A DNA stretch of 16,614 bases from Gammaproteobacteria bacterium. GTDB taxonomy: Bacteria > Pseudomonadota > Gammaproteobacteria > Steroidobacterales > Steroidobacteraceae. The notes beneath the pieces were generated by a model. The model saw nothing but the letters and a program-made list of their open reading frames with translations. It searched no databases and was not told the origin of the DNA. The stretch covers positions 1 to 16,614 of the forward strand of contig JADLDF010000026.1 of the NCBI GenBank assembly GCA_020846815.1, written 5' to 3'. Positions within the stretch are counted from its first letter, which is position 1. Every line of letters begins with the position of its first letter. A program made the translations under genes and the position numbers. Below are positions 15,203-16,614 of this stretch, piece after piece.

Positions 15203-16489
15203 TCAATAGTTGCGCTGCGGCGGCGGATAGCCCTGCTGGGACGGTGGGTACCCGCCTTGCTGCGGATAGCCCTGCTGCGGGTAGCCCTGCTGCGGGTAGC
15301 CTTGCTGGGGGTAGCCTTGCTGGGGATACCCGCCTTGCTGCGGTTGGCCCTGTTGCTGGGAAGGGTAGCCGCCCTGTGCCGGAGTACCGCCCGGCGGATA
15401 GCCACCTTGCTGCGGATAGCCGCCTTGCGACGGATAACCGCCCTGCGAGGGATAGCCTCCCTGGGAAGGGTAGCCGCCCTGTTGCGGGGGATAGCCCGAC
15501 TGCGAATCGTCACCTTGCGGTGGATAGCCGGGTGACTGCTGCGGATAGCCCGGCTGCTGCCCGGGATAGCCCGATTGCATGCCAGGCCCGCCTTGCTGTG
15601 GCATTGGTGCGCCGCCGCCGGCTCCGGAGAACGGCAGGCCCGCGCGTGCCCAGGCCTCCATGCCGCCGCGATACCACAGCACGTTGCGATAGCCGAGTGC
15701 GATCGCGCGCAGCGCGGCGTTGTACGACATCCAGCACTCCGGGCCCTCGCAGTAAGTGACGATCGGCGTGTCGGTGCGCCCTCTCGTCAGCTGCTGCAGC
15801 ACCTGGCGGAATTGCTGCTGGACCTGGTCGTCGAAGGAGCCGGGCTGCGCCGCGGGAACCGCCATGAAGGCGTTGGGCAGCATCTGCGGTGAGCCGATCA
15901 CGTGCAGCAGCACGACGGGCGTCTGGCCGCCCTGAAGCAGCGGCAGCAGGCCCTTGGTGGTGATCAGCTGGCCGCCCGGGATCTGCGTCGGAGTCGGCGC
16001 ATGCATCGCGCCGGCATGCAGCGTCTTGACGGGCTTCACGCCCATGTCGCGCCGTTCCCAGGCCATCAGTGCATCGAGCGATGCTCCACCGCCTCCCGCG
16101 CCGCCGCCGTCCATCATGCCGCCACCCGCATTGCCGAACCCCGGCGCGCGGCTGACGCCGGGCTCCGCACCGGTCGGCATGGTGCCAGCGGGACCTTCCG
16201 CGCCGGCACCAGATCCGGCGCCGCCCGATGATCCGCCGGGCAGATCACCGAAGCCCGCGACCGGCGCGCCCTGCATGCCGTATCCCGCAGATCCAGCACC
16301 CGGGAATCCGGGCGGTGCGGCGGCGTTGGCTCCGCCCGGCGGCGCGGACGCATCCGCCTGCGGCTGGCCGGCGCCGGTGGAGGGCTCGCGCGAACCCGAG
16401 CAGGCGCCGAGAGCGATACCTGCGAACAGGGCGGCGATTGCCATGGCCCGCGGACGCAGGCTTTGCGGGGCGCATTCCGGGTCGTTCAT
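15203..16489 (-). CDS. Rhodanese-domain lipoprotein with Gly-Tyr-Pro-Gln repeat tail
   Basis: This 428-residue lipoprotein starts at ATG 16489, preceded by AGGGGG about 8 bases upstream. The choice over ATG 16543 rests on the lipoprotein signal ([15 protein letters not shown], Cys30). Residues 31-137 are Gly/Ala/Pro-rich linker. Residues about 138-288 form a rhodanese-like domain: [11 protein letters not shown], then [16 protein letters not shown] with Cys247 and Cys252-Trp253, and [20 protein letters not shown]. The loop resembles the PQQ-associated CxxCW rhodanese relatives but with four residues between the cysteines. It may do sulfur transfer or thiol redox chemistry in the periplasm; no substrate is evident. 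Residues 290-428 carry 17 GYP units rich in Gln, predicted disordered and sticky. It is convergent with the MltF unit and divergent from a gene at the right edge. Confidence 0.92.
   Translation of the reverse strand: MNDPECAPQSLRPRAMAIAALFAGIALGACSGSREPSTGAGQPQADASAPPGGANAAAPPGFPGAGSAGYGMQGAPVAGFGDLPGGSSGGAGSGAGAEGPAGTMPTGAEPGVSRAPGFGNAGGGMMDGGGAGGGGASLDALMAWERRDMGVKPVKTLHAGAMHAPTPTQIPGGQLITTKGLLPLLQGGQTPVVLLHVIGSPQMLPNAFMAVPAAQPGSFDDQVQQQFRQVLQQLTRGRTDTPIVTYCEGPECWMSYNAALRAIALGYRNVLWYRGGMEAWARAGLPFSGAGGGAPMPQQGGPGMQSGYPGQQPGYPQQSPGYPPQGDDSQSGYPPQQGGYPSQGGYPSQGGYPSQGGYPQQGGYPPGGTPAQGGYPSQQQGQPQQGGYPQQGYPQQGYPQQGYPQQGYPQQGGYPPSQQGYPPPQRNY
15257..15331 (-). repeat. Five tandem 15-bp units encoding GYPQQ
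   Basis: Five consecutive 15-base units (minus-strand sense GGCTACCCGCAGCAG and close variants) encode GYPQQ five times in the rhodanese lipoprotein tail. Units differ only at a few positions, so the array is young or kept alike by slippage. It is a likely site of copy-number variation between strains, always in frame. Confidence 0.92.
15407..15478 (-). repeat. Four tandem 18-bp units encoding [12 protein letters not shown]
   Basis: Four consecutive 18-base units encode GGYPSQ three times and GGYPQQ once in the same protein tail. They share the GGYP core with the 15-base array at 15257-15331, so both probably arose from one ancestral unit. These units are more diverged at silent positions, which suggests an older expansion. 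Confidence 0.88.
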
Positions 16490-16576
16490 CTGGTTTCCCC
16501 CTGGCGAGTCCGCCAAGAGTACGCCGCCGAACGAGGCGTGCAATAGAATGACCCGTCCTGTTTGCAGGGCATCGAC
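16490..16576. promoter_or_regulatory. Divergent promoter region at right edge
   Basis: These 87 bases lie between the rhodanese lipoprotein start (minus) and the probable plus-strand start at 16577. TAGAAT at 16544-16549 matches five of six -10 positions for the plus strand and is 27 bases before the GTG. No good -35 hexamer is present 16-18 bases upstream. I see no clear promoter for the minus strand. Confidence 0.3.
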
Positions 16577-16614
16577 GTGGGCCTGTTGCGCAGACTGCTG
16601 ACCTCGATCGTCGC
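16577..16614 (+). CDS. Start of an unidentified gene, cut by right edge
   Basis: GTG at 16577 is preceded by AGGG at 7 bases and opens a frame that stays free of stops to the window end, reading [12 protein letters not shown]. Basic residues followed by hydrophobic ones suggest the N-terminus of an exported or membrane protein. The ATG at 16548 is in a frame that stops at 16601, so it is a poorer start. Only 12 full codons are present, too few to name the product. Confidence 0.45.
   Translation, partial: MGLLRRLLTSIV

Noticed and set aside
15257..15478. CRISPR-like direct repeats
   Set aside because: Units of 15 and 18 bases are head-to-tail without spacers and encode [11 protein letters not shown] in frame; this is a coding tandem repeat.

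Overview
The window is very GC-rich, densely coded DNA from a Gram-negative bacterium. Lipoprotein signal peptides, an RND efflux pump, an OmpA-like protein, an MltF-like lytic transglycosylase and a TonB-free envelope gene set all point to a proteobacterium. A high-GC gammaproteobacterium is my best guess, but no rRNA or marker gene fixes it. No tRNA, rRNA, CRISPR array, insertion sequence or phage gene is visible.

Left block (1-4431, minus strand): a two-gene multidrug efflux operon. A periplasmic adaptor lipoprotein (3229-4431) is followed 20 bases later by an AcrB/MexF-type RND permease (GTG start at 3208, cut by the left edge of the window). Upstream is a 339-base gene-free stretch with a perfect inverted repeat at 4590-4609 that could be an operator. 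A small unknown gene (4771-5226) lies behind it.

Central block (5319-12259, minus strand): a compact run of five genes, each with an export signal: a TPR plus alpha/beta hydrolase protein, a large coiled-coil protein of unknown family (TTG start, translationally coupled), an OmpA-like peptidoglycan-binding protein, a caspase-family protease with a C-terminal DUF4384-type domain, and an outer-membrane-type lipoprotein. Overlaps or gaps of -4, 12, -4 and 16 bases indicate one operon. All products should act in the periplasm or outer membrane. This exported caspase/hydrolase/OmpA set is the best candidate here for a poorly described system.

Divergent block (12442-14956, plus strand): head to head with that operon are a 92-residue ORF that looks like a caspase-fold domain with its catalytic middle deleted, a one-TM coiled-coil protein, and an MltF-like lytic transglycosylase. 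The three overlap at GTGA and ATGA junctions. Peptidoglycan binding (OmpA) and cleavage (MltF) on the two sides suggest a shared envelope theme. Just after MltF, 14957-15157 holds what looks like the decayed 3' end of an outer-membrane barrel gene.

Right block (15203-16614): a rhodanese-fold lipoprotein with a CX4CW active-site loop and a long Gly-Tyr-Pro-Gln repeat tail runs on the minus strand. It faces the MltF unit across a strong GC hairpin (15165-15196). A divergent plus-strand gene probably begins at 16577 and leaves the window after 12 codons.
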